DNA from: Anaeramoeba flamelloides
Lineage: Eukaryota; Metamonada; Anaeramoebidae
DNA: 64,000 nucleotides
Direction of reading: 5' to 3'
Assembly (NCBI GenBank): GCA_027625915.1
Contig: JANTQA010000015.1
Span: forward strand, 10,259,001 to 10,323,000
Each line of letters starts with the position of its first letter. Position 1 is the stretch's first letter. Both the position numbers and the translations under genes were made by a program. Below, in pieces: positions 20,908-33,254 of the stretch. The notes under the pieces are model-generated. The model did not search any database. It worked only from the letters and a program-made list of their open reading frames with translations, and had not been told where the DNA came from.

Positions 20908-23900
20908 ATGACAACCAAGATAAGCATTAAAGATTTAGTAAATGAGGAATTGGAGCAGATAAAAAAATTATTGACTCCATTTTATAAAGATATTAGGCTG
21001 ATCAATGATAACGATAAAATTAATGAAATTTTTGGGTACTGTTTGTTGCTCTTTCAACAAAGAAACTTTTTTTTTGTCTTTCTAACTGGCTTTTTTCTTT
21101 TTTTTATTTTTAATTTCATCTCTTAATCCAGTCTAATAAAGACCACATTTACGAAAATTGGAAAAACCAAAGGACTTGCAAAAAAAATCAAAATTATTGT
21201 TCCTGAATTACATGAAATATTCTCGAATTATTTCACTGAAAAAACGATCGAAATTTACCAAGTAATAAATTTTTTCTCTTTTTTTTTAATTCTCTTTTTT
21301 ACTTTTTTTTGTTTTTTGTTTCATGTTCACAAAATTTCTTCATGTAATGAAAAAAGTCTTCACTACTCAAAAAAGTTTCCACTGTTTTGCTTCATAGCAA
21401 AATTCACAACAGGACAAAAAAAAACGTTTTTTTTTTTTTTTTTCATTAATTTCAAGTTACGCTAATTACCCCAAACTGACAGTTTCTTTGAATACTTAGG
21501 TTTTGATCTTATTCGAACAAATATTGAAATTTGAAAGTACCAAGCAAGAATGGTGAAACAATTTACAAAATGTCAGGAATTAATAAATTGAATATATGTC
21601 TAATCAAACCCATAAATTCCAAATCTAGTCTTGAAAAAAATACCATAAATGAAAATAATCCCAGACACGATTTTCATAGTGAATATAAGGGAAATTGATG
21701 TGAGATTGTTTTTATTTAAAATCAAATCCTTTTTTTAAAGAATCAAATACTTTTAAAATTATAACTCACCCACTTATTAGAATGATGATTAATGAAATTT
21801 CACTTTTTCAAAACAACTTTCAATCAATCAAAAAAACAAGAATAAAAATTATTGATTTTCCAAATTCATAGCAAACTTTTATAAAAACTCTATTTATTAT
21901 CAAAATAAGTAGATCTACTTTTGGTTATCAAACAATTAATTAAGTATTCTATATACACCCCCACTTTAATGAACTTTAGGTAGGTTTATTACTGAGTTCA
22001 TAAAAAAATTTGGTAATTTATTATATGGATTTGATTGAAAATAAATGAAATTCCACAACGATTTTACTAATATTCACAATTAAAAATCTTTTCTGTGATT
22101 ATTATCATCTTCGGGTATTTTTTTCAATCCATAAATCAAAGTTCAGTTCCCCTTTGTTTTTATAAATTTGAAAACTCTTCTTTCATAACATTTTGTTTCA
22201 AAGAACATTTCCAAAACCAACTTATTTTTATCATTTCTTTGTATTTAAACGAATAAATTTCATTCTTCTCTCTTTATTCGAACCGAGTTAAAAAAAATTC
22301 CAAAATGGAGATTAACAAAAAATTAATCAAGATTTTTTGAATTTATCAGTATTTTCAATCACTTCAATATATGGTTTGTCAAAAGGTAATTTTATTGAAA
22401 ACCAAAGAATTGAGGCGAACAAAAAATAGATGAAAAAAGTGATTCAAAAACTTGACTAAATAAAAATAATTATTTTCTACCTTTGTTTTTAGATCAATAT
22501 GGTTTTTAATTTCAAAACATAGTTAACATAGAAACATATCAATTTTCATGGGCACAGTCAAAACCGATTTATTGTTTTATGTTATTTAAATTTAATTCAA
22601 GGTTTTGATTGACCATACTTTGTTAATACTTTTTTTACCTATCCAAATTCTTCTTCTATCCTTTATTCATTTTCATTCGATCAAAAAATTTCTTTTGAAT
22701 AAATAGTATTAAATAACAATTTAATTCTTTCAAATATAAAAACTCAAATCAAATTCGTTGATACGGAATCTAACCTTTAATTGATCAACAATTTTTCTTG
22801 ATTTTTCAACAAATTTCCCAATACATTTCTTTGTTTTTCTCACTCCAAAATTAAGCAAATAATTCTTTTTTTGATTGTATTTTGAATTATTCAATTATAA
22901 TTTATTTTTTTAAAAATATAATGAAAATAACATTATTTTTTTTTTTTTTTTTCACTAATCTTAACCTTTTTTTATAATTAAATTGTAAATTATTAATAGG
23001 ATATCAAAGAATTGACTGGGATTCCTCTAGCTGAAAAAATTGCAAAAATTTGGAATAATTTTTTAGTTATACTTCAGTTAGTAAAGAGTTTATTTATTCA
23101 ATTTGATGACACATACTTGGGACTCCTAACTGTTGTAACAAAAAAAAAATTATTAACAACTTCAGATGTAATATATTATATTTTATAATCTTAATAATCA
23201 TTAAAATAAAAGGGAATTTTTTTTTATTTAATTGTATTATATTTCTCTAAAATAATAAAATAAATAAAAATAAAAATTATAATAGTTACAAATCCAAGCA
23301 TTCTACAAGCAAGTATATCAACCACTACGCAATGAAATTATTTTAAGAGTTATCGAAATGATTAATAAAGAAAGAAATGGAGAAATCGTCAATCATGATA
23401 TTATAAAATCTATTTCTTTAATGTTAGGTAAATTAATTAATTTGAAATTTTCTTTTATTGTATCTCCATATCTATAACCATTCATCAACATATATATATA
23501 TATATATATATATATTACTAAAACAATAAACTGCATTCTTTGCTGTACAATTAACTTTTAAAAATAATACTAAAACATAATTTAAATATATTATTAAAAG
23601 TTGTTTTTGATGAAAGAGAAGATTCTGAAGAATCAACATTTCAAATTTATTCTAAAGATCTTGAAGCTCCATTTTTACAAAATACAATGATATATTATCG
23701 AAAACAAGAAATGAAATACACCAAACTCGATATTTTTGAATATTTTTCCAAAGTCAAAGATTTAATTGAAGATGAAATTAAAAGAATTGACAATTGTTTA
23801 CATGAAAAAACAAAGCCTATATTAATCAGTAAAGCACTTGATTATCTAGTTACAAGAAGATTGGCAGAATCAACACTAACAATCGATAAATGGTTAATTG

Positions 23901-24519
23901 AAAATTCAACGGAAAATTTAAAAAAATTATACCAATCATTAATAAAAATCCCAAACGGAATTGTTCCTTTTGGTAATATTTTTTTCATGCATATTTGGAA
24001 ACAAGGATTATTAAATATTAAAGAAAATACCTCAAAATTTTCAAATGTAAAAATATTTTTTTTCTTCATATTTATTTTTTTTGTTTTTTTCATTTTATTC
24101 TATTAAATTGTTTTTTTTTATTTTTTTAATATTTTTTGCCAAAATAAATTTATTTTATTTAATTTATGAAAGAGTTATCAAGAGGAAGCATTTGAATTGT
24201 ATATTTCACTACTTTTAAAGATATATTATCATTATCAAAAAATTATCAAGAACGAATTTAATGAAGATTTAATTTTAAAAAATTCACTTAAAAAAGCTTG
24301 CAAAAAATATGTTAATGAAAATGGTATTACAAAATTATATGGAAAACCATTTGTTACATGCGAAATAATTGTTCAGTATTGTCATCTTATGCTGAAAAAT
24401 AAGGATGAAACTGAATTGAATAATATATTTACAAAAATAGTAATAATTTATTTTTTTTATATTTCTCTATTTAAAAATAAAGTAAAATTCACACACACAC
24501 ACAATAACACAATAAAATC

Positions 24520-24609
<90 letters not shown>

Positions 24610-27110
24610 ATAGGGTGATATTTCACAATTTGTAAATGATAAAGATATCTTTCAAAATATGTATTATCGATTACTTTCCAAAAGAATTTTATTTACCAAT
24701 GATCTGCAAGAAGATAATGAAAAAACAATGATTGGGCAACTCAAAAGATCTTTTGGAAAATCTGAAACAATGAGATTAGAAAATGTCATCAATGAGGTTG
24801 TTTTATCAAATGATTTTACTCAAAGATTTGAACTTGCACATATTCCAAAATATCAAGATCGGAAATATAAATTAAAAATTCTAATTACTTCTATTAAATT
24901 TTTACCAACATTCATGAAAGGATATAAATATTTTTTATCAAACGAATTAAATACACTTCTTTTAAATTTTGAAAGCTTTTATAAAAAAAAATTTTTTGGG
25001 AGATCATTAAATTGGGTACATACACTTGGAAAATTCACATTATTTTCTCGTTTTTCAGGTTTGTTTTATTTAATTTTTTATTATATTCTTATTTTTAAGA
25101 TTTAACCTATACATTTAATTTTTTTTAAAATGATGCTCCTTTGTAATGAATAAAGAAAAATCACAATCTTGTGGAATATGTAAAAAAAAAAAAAATTAGA
25201 TAATATTTGAGATTTGGACTATTTTAGTTGGAATATGTGTCATGAAGTGCCATCAAGTGTAGTAGAGTGTTGCCGAGTGTCTGGGTTTTTTTTTAGTTAA
25301 AGAAATAAAAAGAAATCCAACTCAAGTTTTCTACAGTTCCAATTTTTGTTTATAATATCAATAGATTTTATAAAAAAAAAAAAAAAAAAAAAAAATGGAG
25401 AAAACCAAATGACAATCAAGCCAATGAAAACAATAGTAAAATCTCGATCTCTGAATTAAAAAAAAAAATTATCTCAAATATTTGAAAATATAAGAATATT
25501 TATTTATTGATTCATTGAGAAAAAGGAATAATTAAAGAAAATCTCTCAAAATAAAAAAAGAGAAGAAATAAAAATAATTAAAATATATATCATAAAAATA
25601 ATAATAATATCATTTGTATGACCAAATTAAAAATCGTCCACTCAAAAAATAATATTTCAAAATTTATTTAAAAAAAGATTCAATAACTTTATGATTATAA
25701 GTGGATAATAAAATAATACTTGAATCATTTAAAAATTTTCGAAATAAAAATTTAGGAATTAGGGAAGTTTGGATCATTTTTGTTGGAATGTGTGTCATGG
25801 AGTTCCATCATATGTAGTAGAGTGTCGTAGAGTAATGTAGAGTTACTAGCGTTTTAACGAAATAAAAAGAAATCTAACCCAAGTTTTCTATAGTTCTGGT
25901 TTTTGTTTCGGAAATCTATTCTTTTTCTAATAAAAATGGAAACTCTAGGCACTTCCAAAAAGATAACTTCATTTTTTTTTAATTATTGTTTTTGTTTTGT
26001 AGAAAATTAGATTTTCTCAACAAAACCAAAATTAAATAAAAATCTAAATGAAGTGTCCGTCAAGTGGCTAGCTTTTCTAGAATTCAAAAGATTTTACTCT
26101 ATTCTTTTAAATTTTGGAAAACCTAACGAAAGTGTCCGTCAAGTGCCATCTAGTGTCGTAGAGTGATATATCTTTTTTTAATATGAGAAATGAAAAGAAA
26201 ATTTAAGAAATTTTCTTTTAATTTCAAAAATTAAAAAAAAAAATAACAGTGGTATTATTTACGTATTGTTATTATTTAGAAAATCTAGTGATATTCTAAT
26301 CAAAACAAAAATTAAAAAATACCTAACTGAAAATAAGAGAAATTAAAATTTCTTCCTAAATAACTAATATCAAATATAATAATCATAATCATTTTTAATA
26401 TTTATATTTGTTTCTATTATTAATTTCATTTTTATATATACACATATTTTATTTTATTATTATTATTATTATTCTATAGATCGTAATCATAAAATAACTG
26501 CATCTACCAATATAACACAAACTTTATTACTTTTTAATGAATCTGAAACCATTTCATTTGAAAAGTTTATTGAACAATTAAATATTTCTCAAGAGATTTT
26601 TAAAAAAATTTTAACAATTCTTTGTGATTCAAAAATTCTTGTTTCAACAGAAAAGGAACATAAAGAGGGAAATAAATATTCTTGCCCAAATTCTTCATTG
26701 AAACTAAATAGAGAAATAAATCTTCCTTCAGAAATAAAATTTCAACAAATCAAAAGTCAAAACACAAGAACACAGCAACAACGAATATTATTACTTGAAT
26801 CTACTATAATAAGGTTTGTATTTTTATAATATTTTTATTTTCAGTCTTTCCTAAACTTTTTATTTTAATTTATTTTTAATAAAATATTATAAATCTTAAT
26901 ATTTTTATTATTAATTACTATTTAAATAGAATATTCAAATCAAAATTACAAATGAGCCGTGAAGAACTTCAAGAATATATTCTTTCAAAATTTTCCAAAA
27001 GATTTGAAACACCACCACAAATGATTAATAAAAGTATTGAGTCTTTAGTATATTATGGATATCTTAAGATTGATCAAAATAATCGTTCAATTCTTCATTA
27101 TCTCAAATAA
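20908..27110 (+). CDS. Cullin (scaffold of a cullin-RING ubiquitin ligase), nine exons
   Basis: Exons: 20908-21035, 21132-21261, 23000-23167, 23286-23427, 23601-24046, 24173-24439, 24614-25058, 26480-26813, 26930-27110. All eight introns are GT-AG, all phases join, and the total is 746 aa, normal for a cullin. Cullins hold the substrate adaptor at the N-terminus and RBX1/E2 at the C-terminus. Visible features: N-terminal cullin repeats with FIQFDDTYLG (the Y-DR-Y-like helix), VIEMINKERNGE (matching IERERSGE of other cullins), the cullin-homology block KDIFQNMYYRLLSKR with the QLKRSFG segment after it, and a C-terminal winged-helix neddylation domain. The NEDD8 acceptor is preserved as Lys690 in IIRIFKSK. 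The frame is open 27 codons upstream to 20827, but those residues are hydrophobic and atypical, so I start at 20908. The sequence is too divergent to name as CUL1, CUL3 or CUL4. Introns 2 and 7 (1738 and 1421 bases) hold repeats; the others are 96-174. Confidence 0.9.
21262..22999 (+). other. Long cullin intron 2 carrying a foldback repeat
   Basis: A 1738-base GT-AG intron, about 14 times the median of its neighbours. About 21625-22200 is an inverted-orientation relative of 51570-52380, so the extra length is at least partly transposon-derived. Nothing coding was found in it. Confidence 0.75.
21625..22200 (-). mobile_element. Foldback element, copy 1 (inside cullin intron 2)
   Basis: Matches 51570-52380 in inverse orientation. 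Shared words include CCCACTTTAATGAACTTTAGGTAGGTTTATTA (written here for copy 1 as TTTAATGAACTTTAGGTAGG) and GGATTTGATTGAAAATAAA. The two sides of the element are themselves inverted repeats. Unlike copy 2 it has no MITE at the TTAA near 21733-21737. Its outer limits are blurred by divergence. Confidence 0.65.
23490..23515. repeat. (AT)n microsatellite in cullin intron 4
   Basis: Perfect TA repeat of about 13 units lying within the 173-base intron 23428-23600. Confidence 0.9.
24492..24607 (+). repeat. (CA)n microsatellite filling cullin intron 6
   Basis: A short CA run at 24492-24503, a non-repeat break, then an uninterrupted CA repeat at about 24521-24607. It makes up most of the 174-base intron (24440-24613) and ends six bases before the AG acceptor. 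On retention it would be read in frame as a His-Thr run ending at TAA. It is likely to vary in length between individuals. Confidence 0.9.
25190..26240 (+). repeat. Hairpin-array repeat with AGTG decamers, locus 1
   Basis: Contains palindromes of two recurring kinds joined by GC-richer linkers. In the linkers AGTG recurs at 25246, 25256, 25266 and 25276. A second run starts AGTTCCATCA at 25801 and continues in ten-base steps to 25850. Others lie at 26052 and 26063, and at 26131, 26142, 26152 and 26162. The block after the last linker (about 26170-26245) folds on itself (GAGAAATGAAAAGAAAATTT against AAATTTTCTTTTAATTTC). Related loci lie at 42.0, 50.4 and 62.7 kb. Confidence 0.75.
25520..25645 (+). 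repeat. Dispersed repeat shared with 43345-43460
   Basis: GGAATAATTAAAGAAAATC and AATAATTAAAATATATA recur at 43.35-43.46 kb, along with TGACCAAATTAAAAATCGTCCAC against TGACCAAATAAAAACTATCCAC. Both copies lie near hairpin-array loci, so this may be part of the same larger repeat. Confidence 0.65.
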
Positions 27111-28344
27111 TTTTTAGTTTGAATGTTTTCAAAATTATTCATTATTTTATTTGCAGAGCTACATATTTTATAAATTTTTTTATTAAAATAAAATTTCCAT
27201 GGATTTTTTTTGTTTGCTTGCTTCTATTTAACTTTTATGGTTTTGTATCTACATTTGAATGATTTTTCTTATGAAACAAAACTCTAGAAATTAATTTAAT
27301 AATTTTTTTTTTGTTATGATTACCAGAGCCTTAAAATAATTAAAAAAATCAAAAACTTATTGCTCAAAGTTTAATTAAGAGAAATTTTTAAAAATATCTT
27401 TGAAAAGATTTTGTTATCAAAAAAAAATACATTTTTATTATTATAATGGAAGAAGTTTAAATTACACTCTAAATGCCCTTTGAATTGATTTTCCTCAAAG
27501 GTAATTTAAGCGTAAAGTTATAGATTTGAAGATTGTAAAAGAGGAAGGCGCACCCAAATTTTTTTAGGTTTTAAAAAGCAAAAGCAAAAAAATGAAAAGG
27601 AAAAAAGAAAAAAAAAAGAAGAAGAAATTTAAAAAGGGTTTATAAGAAGTAATTGGTAAAAAATCAAAAAAAAAAAAAAAAAAAAATGCTATCTTTAATT
27701 AAAGGCTCTCTAAATTAAAGCAATAATACTTTTGGTTGATTTAATTATTTGATAATTGATCATGAATGTATATTTGGGGATGGTTGTTTAAGTTGTTATA
27801 ATTTCTTTTTTTTTTTTTTTTGATCTGATTTGCTTTAAACTTTGGGTCATTTTTAGCATTTGTTTTTTAGTTTTTATATTCAAGTTACTCATATTTTTGT
27901 GTTTCAGTATCACAGTATTAGCGAGTAATAACTTTCTCTTTTTCCTTTGTAACTTTTCTTGACAATATAAAAAAGATTTAGTAGGGGAAAAATATAAAAA
28001 AATAAAAAAATTCATTTTTATGTTATATACCCTTACTCACATCATTGATACCTTTTTGTATATCTTAATTTTCCCACTATTTATAAAATATCGCCAGGAT
28101 TCAGTATCGGACCTCCAAAAAACTTATTAGGGTATCAGAACAGTGATAATAATTCGATATAAAAAATGAAAATAAATTATTTTAAATGTTTGGTTTTTTT
28201 TGAAATAAAATGTTTTTTCAGAAAACAAACATGTGTAAAACAGTAGTTGTTATAATATTAATAAGATTTATCACAAAATTTTGGTCGTACCATATTTCTT
28301 TTTAAAAAAATAATAATTCCAAAATTGTAGTTCAGATAAAAACC

Positions 28345-28351
<7 letters not shown>

Positions 28352-28377
<26 letters not shown>

Positions 28378-28378
28378 C
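28352..28378. repeat. (AT)n microsatellite
   Basis: Perfect TA repeat of about 13 units, read directly. Confidence 0.9.
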
Positions 28379-29870
28379 ACATGTATTATGACTTTACGTT
28401 TGAAAACAGCAAAAGATTTAAAAAATCGCGTTTTTTTGATTTTTTTATATGTTTTTTCGTTTCATTCGTTGTTTTCGATTTTTTTTTTAAAAAAAAGTCC
28501 TCGAATTCTTTTGAAATCATACTTTTCGTTTCGGAGATATGAAAAAACGCAATTGAAAAAACATAAAAACAACGAAAAAAATAAGAATATACAGTTTGTG
28601 TATCATTACTTTAAATTTGTTAGAAAAAACAGTAAATACCTAATTTCGTATTTATGTAGGAGTCTTTATATTTTGAACACTGGAAATAGTTGAATTATCT
28701 ATTCTAAAACTCCAAATCAAGAAAAAGTGGGGTTTCCCATTAACAAGCTTTAAAACGGTGAACATCCTAAAAACGGATTAAAAGAATTATTTCTTTTTTT
28801 AAAAATTGTTTTTTGAGAAACAATGATTGTTCAAAAATTCACTTTTTTTACCAATTCGAGAGCAGATTTACTCATTGTTTTTTTTTACATTGTGATTATA
28901 TTCCTCTTAGTACAATTATATATTACTAATTGAACATTAAATTTAATATTTTTTCTAATTAATAAATTCAAATTTTACAGTTCAAATTTATGTTTAAGAC
29001 TTAAAGAAATTATCTACACTTTAGAATTCTTATAATGCTTGAATTAATTAAAAATAGTCATTAGAGAAAAGGTATTTATAATTTACCCCTATATAAAAAG
29101 GTGTAATGATTACATTTCTCGTTTTATGTTTGTTTGGGCTAATTACAACGATTTTCATTCCATTATTCAAATAGGTTATAGGGGATTTTAAACAATTTTC
29201 CCTCTGTATAATATTTTTTATGGATCACAAAAAAAAATATTAAAAATTTTAAAATTATTAACTTAAAAAATTTTTTGAACGATAACTAATTTGGAAAAGA
29301 TGATCAGTGATTTTTTACATCTTTTGAATTCTACTTCAACACAAGAGTAAATATAAAATTGGGATCAAAAATTTTTTTTATTGCTCAACAAATTCAAAAT
29401 TTTCTTAAATTTCGATTTTTTGTGTTTAGAAGTCTCTAGGACGTCTAGTTTTCGAGATTTTGCCCAAAATCGATTTCAATATACAAATTTTTTAATTGTG
29501 ATTTTTCACAGCTATTTTGGGCAATAACTCGAAAAATATAAGACCCCCAATAAAAATGAAAAATTGAGATTGTTTTTATATTGTTTATATAGTGACACCC
29601 ATAGATTAAAATAAATTTTAAAGTTTTTTTTTAATTGTAGATATTAGTATATATAAATAATTTAAAATCTTCTACTCCCCATGCAGAAAAAACTACTTAG
29701 TTACCAGCATTTATCCGAATTTTGGTACCTTAAGAGGATTTTAATTTTTGAAAAAAAAATTTTGAAAAGATTTAAAGGTAAATTCAGGTAGCAAACATGT
29801 ACACTTTAATTGATCAAATTATATATAAAAAATTTAAAAAAAAATAAAAAAAATCTTTTAATTTAATTGA

Positions 29871-29950
29871 TCTAATCGGAAATCGAACTCTCGCTATAAA
29901 CTTTTCAAATTTTGAGATCTCGGTGCTCTACCGCTGAGCTAATGAGTAAT
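29871..29950 (-). pseudogene. tRNA-like sequence (degenerate tRNA or tRNA-derived element)
   Basis: On the minus strand 29941-29925 reads TAGCTCAGCGGTAGAGC, a textbook tRNA D-arm and RNA polymerase III A box. 29889-29878 reads AGTTCGATTTCC, a near-consensus B box. The D-arm stem GCTC/GAGC is perfect. However, the putative acceptor strands do not pair, the T stem is poor, and the gap between boxes is about nine bases too long with no clear anticodon stem. T-rich tracts downstream would terminate Pol III. A decayed tRNA or the head of a SINE are both possible. Confidence 0.55.
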
Positions 29951-31894
29951 TATTGGATATTTTAAAATTATAAAAAATATGAAGATAATAAAATTGAATT
30001 TTTAATTGAGTAATTTTTCTAATATATTTTTTTTTTGAAAAAATAAAAACTCAGTTTTTTAAGATTAAAAAAAAAATTTTTTTTTTTCATTGTAAAAAAA
30101 TTAACAAATTTAAAATTGAATTGAAAAAAACTTGTAAAAAAATTTTTTTTTTTGAAAAAAATCATTTTAATAGGAAACTCTAGTTAAAATTTGTTTTTAA
30201 TTTTTTAGCATTTTTTTAATATTTTTCTAGTTATTAAACTTTCAAAAATTTGAAAAAATGAATATTTAGATAAAATAAGATGAGGTATAATAATTTTTTT
30301 TTTTTCAAAATATCGGGAATGTGAATTTTTTTATGATAAATTAGAAAAAAATGAAAATTTACTAGAGTTTTCCTATTAAAAAAAAATTTTTTTTTTTTAA
30401 ACATTGTTTTTTCAGTTAAAATAAAAATAAAAATCATTTTTTTGAGATGTTTAAAAAAACTCTTTTTTTTCAAAGTTACCAATTTTTAGTACTTACAAAA
30501 ATATTTTGAAAAAAATTTTTTATATACATTTTTTAAAATTTTCAATTTTGAAAAAAGTTAAAAAAACACCCATTTTAAATACTAAATATTTTCGAAACCT
30601 CTAAACCTCATAAAGTTTAAATTTTTAAACTTCACAAAAATAATAAAAATAAAGATTTTTGAAAAAAATTTTTTGTCTATATCAAATAGATTTTTATATT
30701 TCATTTATCAACTAATATTCACAGTAACTTATGTATTTTTATAATTAACTTTGATAAAAGTGAAAAAAAAATAAAAAAAATATTTTTTTTTAATCTAAAA
30801 AAAAAATTCAAAATGAAAAAATTTATAACTATTGTAGTTTAAAATATATTATAAATATAAAATTTGAGTAAAAAAAAAAATGGGAAAATCATTAGAGTAG
30901 TAAAAAAATTTTCAAAAACAAATTTGTTTCCAAACCTTAATTTTTTCAATTTTTTTCACCAAAATCACATTTTTAATAAAAAATTACCCTAGTAAGATGA
31001 TCTTTAAAATACCAAAAATAAAAAATTTATTTTTGTGTTAAAATGTACCTTTTTTAAAAATGAAAAATTCAAAATTTCAAAAAAATTTTTTTTTTGATAA
31101 AAAATCGAAAATTGAGAATAACTTCTAAACTAGAGGAGATACAGAGCTCTTTACTTGAAAAATCAATTTTTCAGATTATTTTGATCTTGGAACGATGAGT
31201 AATTCGTCCAGAGATCCAATATTTATAAATTCAATTTTTTTCAATTTATATTTCACTACAAGGAAAATTTAAATACATAAAATTAAAGTTAGCCAAAACT
31301 ATACATTGGATTTAAGTTATACTTTCTTTTATAAATTATTTTTTTCAAAGTTATCATAATTTTATGTAATAAAAAAAGGATAGCTATTAAACTCTTGAAA
31401 ATCTGAATACCCCCCTTTTTCAAAAATACCGACTTTTGAAAAAAAACACCTATTTTCAGGGTATTTTTATATTGCAAAAAGTTGAAATGAATTAATTTTT
31501 GATTGAACATTAAGATTGAAAAAAGAATATATGTTAAAGCAATTTGCAGAAAACAATCGGGAACGTATATAAAAACTCAAACAGGGAAAAAAAATAAAAT
31601 GATAAAAAATATTCCAAAAACAGATAAAAAATCAGATTTCCAATTTAATTGAGCAATATCTTTTGATTGAAATATTTTGTACTATTTTCAAATTGAAAAA
31701 TATATTTCCTTTTATACTATTAAAAAAATACTTGAAAATTATCTCTCTACTAAGTCAATTAAAAAATTCAAAAATTTTACAATTAAAAATGAAAAAAATA
31801 TTACTGAAAAATTTCATTTTTTTTTCAATTCCTATTAATATCTATTAAAGTTGTAAACCTTATTGAAAATTGTTATATATAATAATGTTTATTA

Positions 31895-32091
31895 CAGTCA
31901 GTTTCACTTTTAAGGCACAAACTTTCAACGAAATTTAAGGTACAAAAAAATCTCAAATTAAGGCACAAAATTTGGAATTTTTTATTTAACAATTTATTTT
32001 TACGAGAATTTGAATTTTGTGCTTTAATTTGAGATTTTTATTGTGCCTTAAATTTCGTTGAAAGTTTGTGCCTTAAAAGTGAAACTGACTG
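31895..32091. mobile_element. 197-bp TA-flanked foldback MITE, copy 1
   Basis: Starts CAGTCAGTTTCACTTTTAAG and ends with its reverse complement. Inverted repeats of about 85 bases leave only a short loop. TA flanks both ends (31893-31894 and 32092-32093), the Tc1/mariner target duplication. Both arms carry AAGGCACAAA-type words. It cannot code. Confidence 0.9.
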
Positions 32092-32704
32092 TATATGATT
32101 TTATTTCAAAAATACAAAATTTAGAGATTTTTTTTTGAAAAAATTTTCCTTGTAATGTTGTGAATTTATGAGCAAGAAAATTCAATTTTTTATTTTTTTT
32201 TATCAAAGAAATTTTACCTTTATTGATAAATCATCCATTACTACATTTCTTATTTCTAAACCGTTATTTTGTTCAGACACTTTATTATGTTTTGTAATTA
32301 AATAATTTCATTTTTTTTTAATTAATTTTTAACAAAATTGTTTTTAAACAATTTTTATTGCTTTTTTTGCCCAAAATTATTGCTTTCTCCATTAAAAATA
32401 TTTGCTAGTTTGAATGATGTAAAAAAATGGAAAGAGTGTGTTAATATAAGTAATAAGCCATTTCACTTTTAAAATTACATTTAATAATAATTATCTTGTT
32501 TCTTTCTTAAATTTTCTAGATTTTATAATATCACTTATTTATTTTAACATGAAAAATGGAAATTGATGAACAAACAAAGACAAAATTACAAAACCCAATC
32601 TAAGTGTTGAGAGTGCATAAATTATAGTATCTGGTTAATTTGATTTTTTTTTATCTTTACCTTAATTTTTTTAGATCGATAAAAAATTTAATTTCTAAGA
32701 TATT

Positions 32705-32901
32705 CAGTCAGTTTCACTTTTAAGGCACAAACATTCAACGAAATTTAAGGCACAATAAAAATCTCAAATTAAAGCACAAAATTCAAATTCTCGTAAAAAT
32801 AAATTGTAAAATAAAAAATTCCAAATTTTGTGCCTTAATTTGAGATTTATTTGTGCCTTAAATTTCGTTGAAAGTTTGTGCCTTAAAAGTGTAGCTGACT
32901 G
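32705..32901. mobile_element. 197-bp TA-flanked foldback MITE, copy 2
   Basis: Same length, ends and arms as copy 1. TA is kept on the right (32902-32903), but the left flank reads TT, suggesting one later substitution or imperfect insertion. Confidence 0.9.
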
Positions 32902-33057
32902 TAATTAATTGCACAAAAATAAATTTTAATTGAAAATTATTTTTTAATTTCTATTATGGTAACAAGTAAAATAACCTTTCGATATTTTTTACTTTTTGAT
33001 ATTTTATTTATTGATTTTCTTTTAGTTTCAATTATGAAAGATTTCTCTAATATCTTA

Positions 33058-33254
33058 CAGTCAGTTTCACTTTTAAGGCACAAACTTTCAACGAAATTTA
33101 AGGCACAAAAAAATCTCAAATTAAGGCACATTTTTTGGAAATTGTTTTTTTTACAATTTATTTTACTAGAATTTGAATTTTGTGCCTTAATTTGAGATTT
33201 TTTTTGTGCCTTAAATTTCGTAGAAAGTTTGTGTCTTAAAAGTGAAACTGACTG
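33058..33254. mobile_element. 197-bp TA-flanked foldback MITE, copy 3
   Basis: Same length and arms as copies 1 and 2, with TA on both sides (33056-33057 and 33255-33256). It starts only about 155 bases beyond copy 2. Confidence 0.9.

Larger units (their letters stand above)
25059..26479 (+). other. Long cullin intron 7 carrying the hairpin-array repeat
   Basis: A 1421-base GT-AG intron. About 25190-26240 is occupied by the hairpin-array/AGTG decamer repeat described separately, including a 140-bp direct repeat (25205-25350 and 25760-25910). It interrupts the gene between the cullin-homology region and the winged-helix domains, and splicing across it is required for an intact protein. Confidence 0.75.

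Noticed and set aside
24440-24610. His-Thr repeat protein segment
   Set aside because: It is retained-intron translation of the CA microsatellite; the cullin frame continues only after splicing to 24614.
25190-26240. CRISPR array
   Set aside because: Regular short repeats with linkers superficially resemble one, but the DNA is eukaryotic, the repeated units are degenerate, spacing varies and there are no cas genes.
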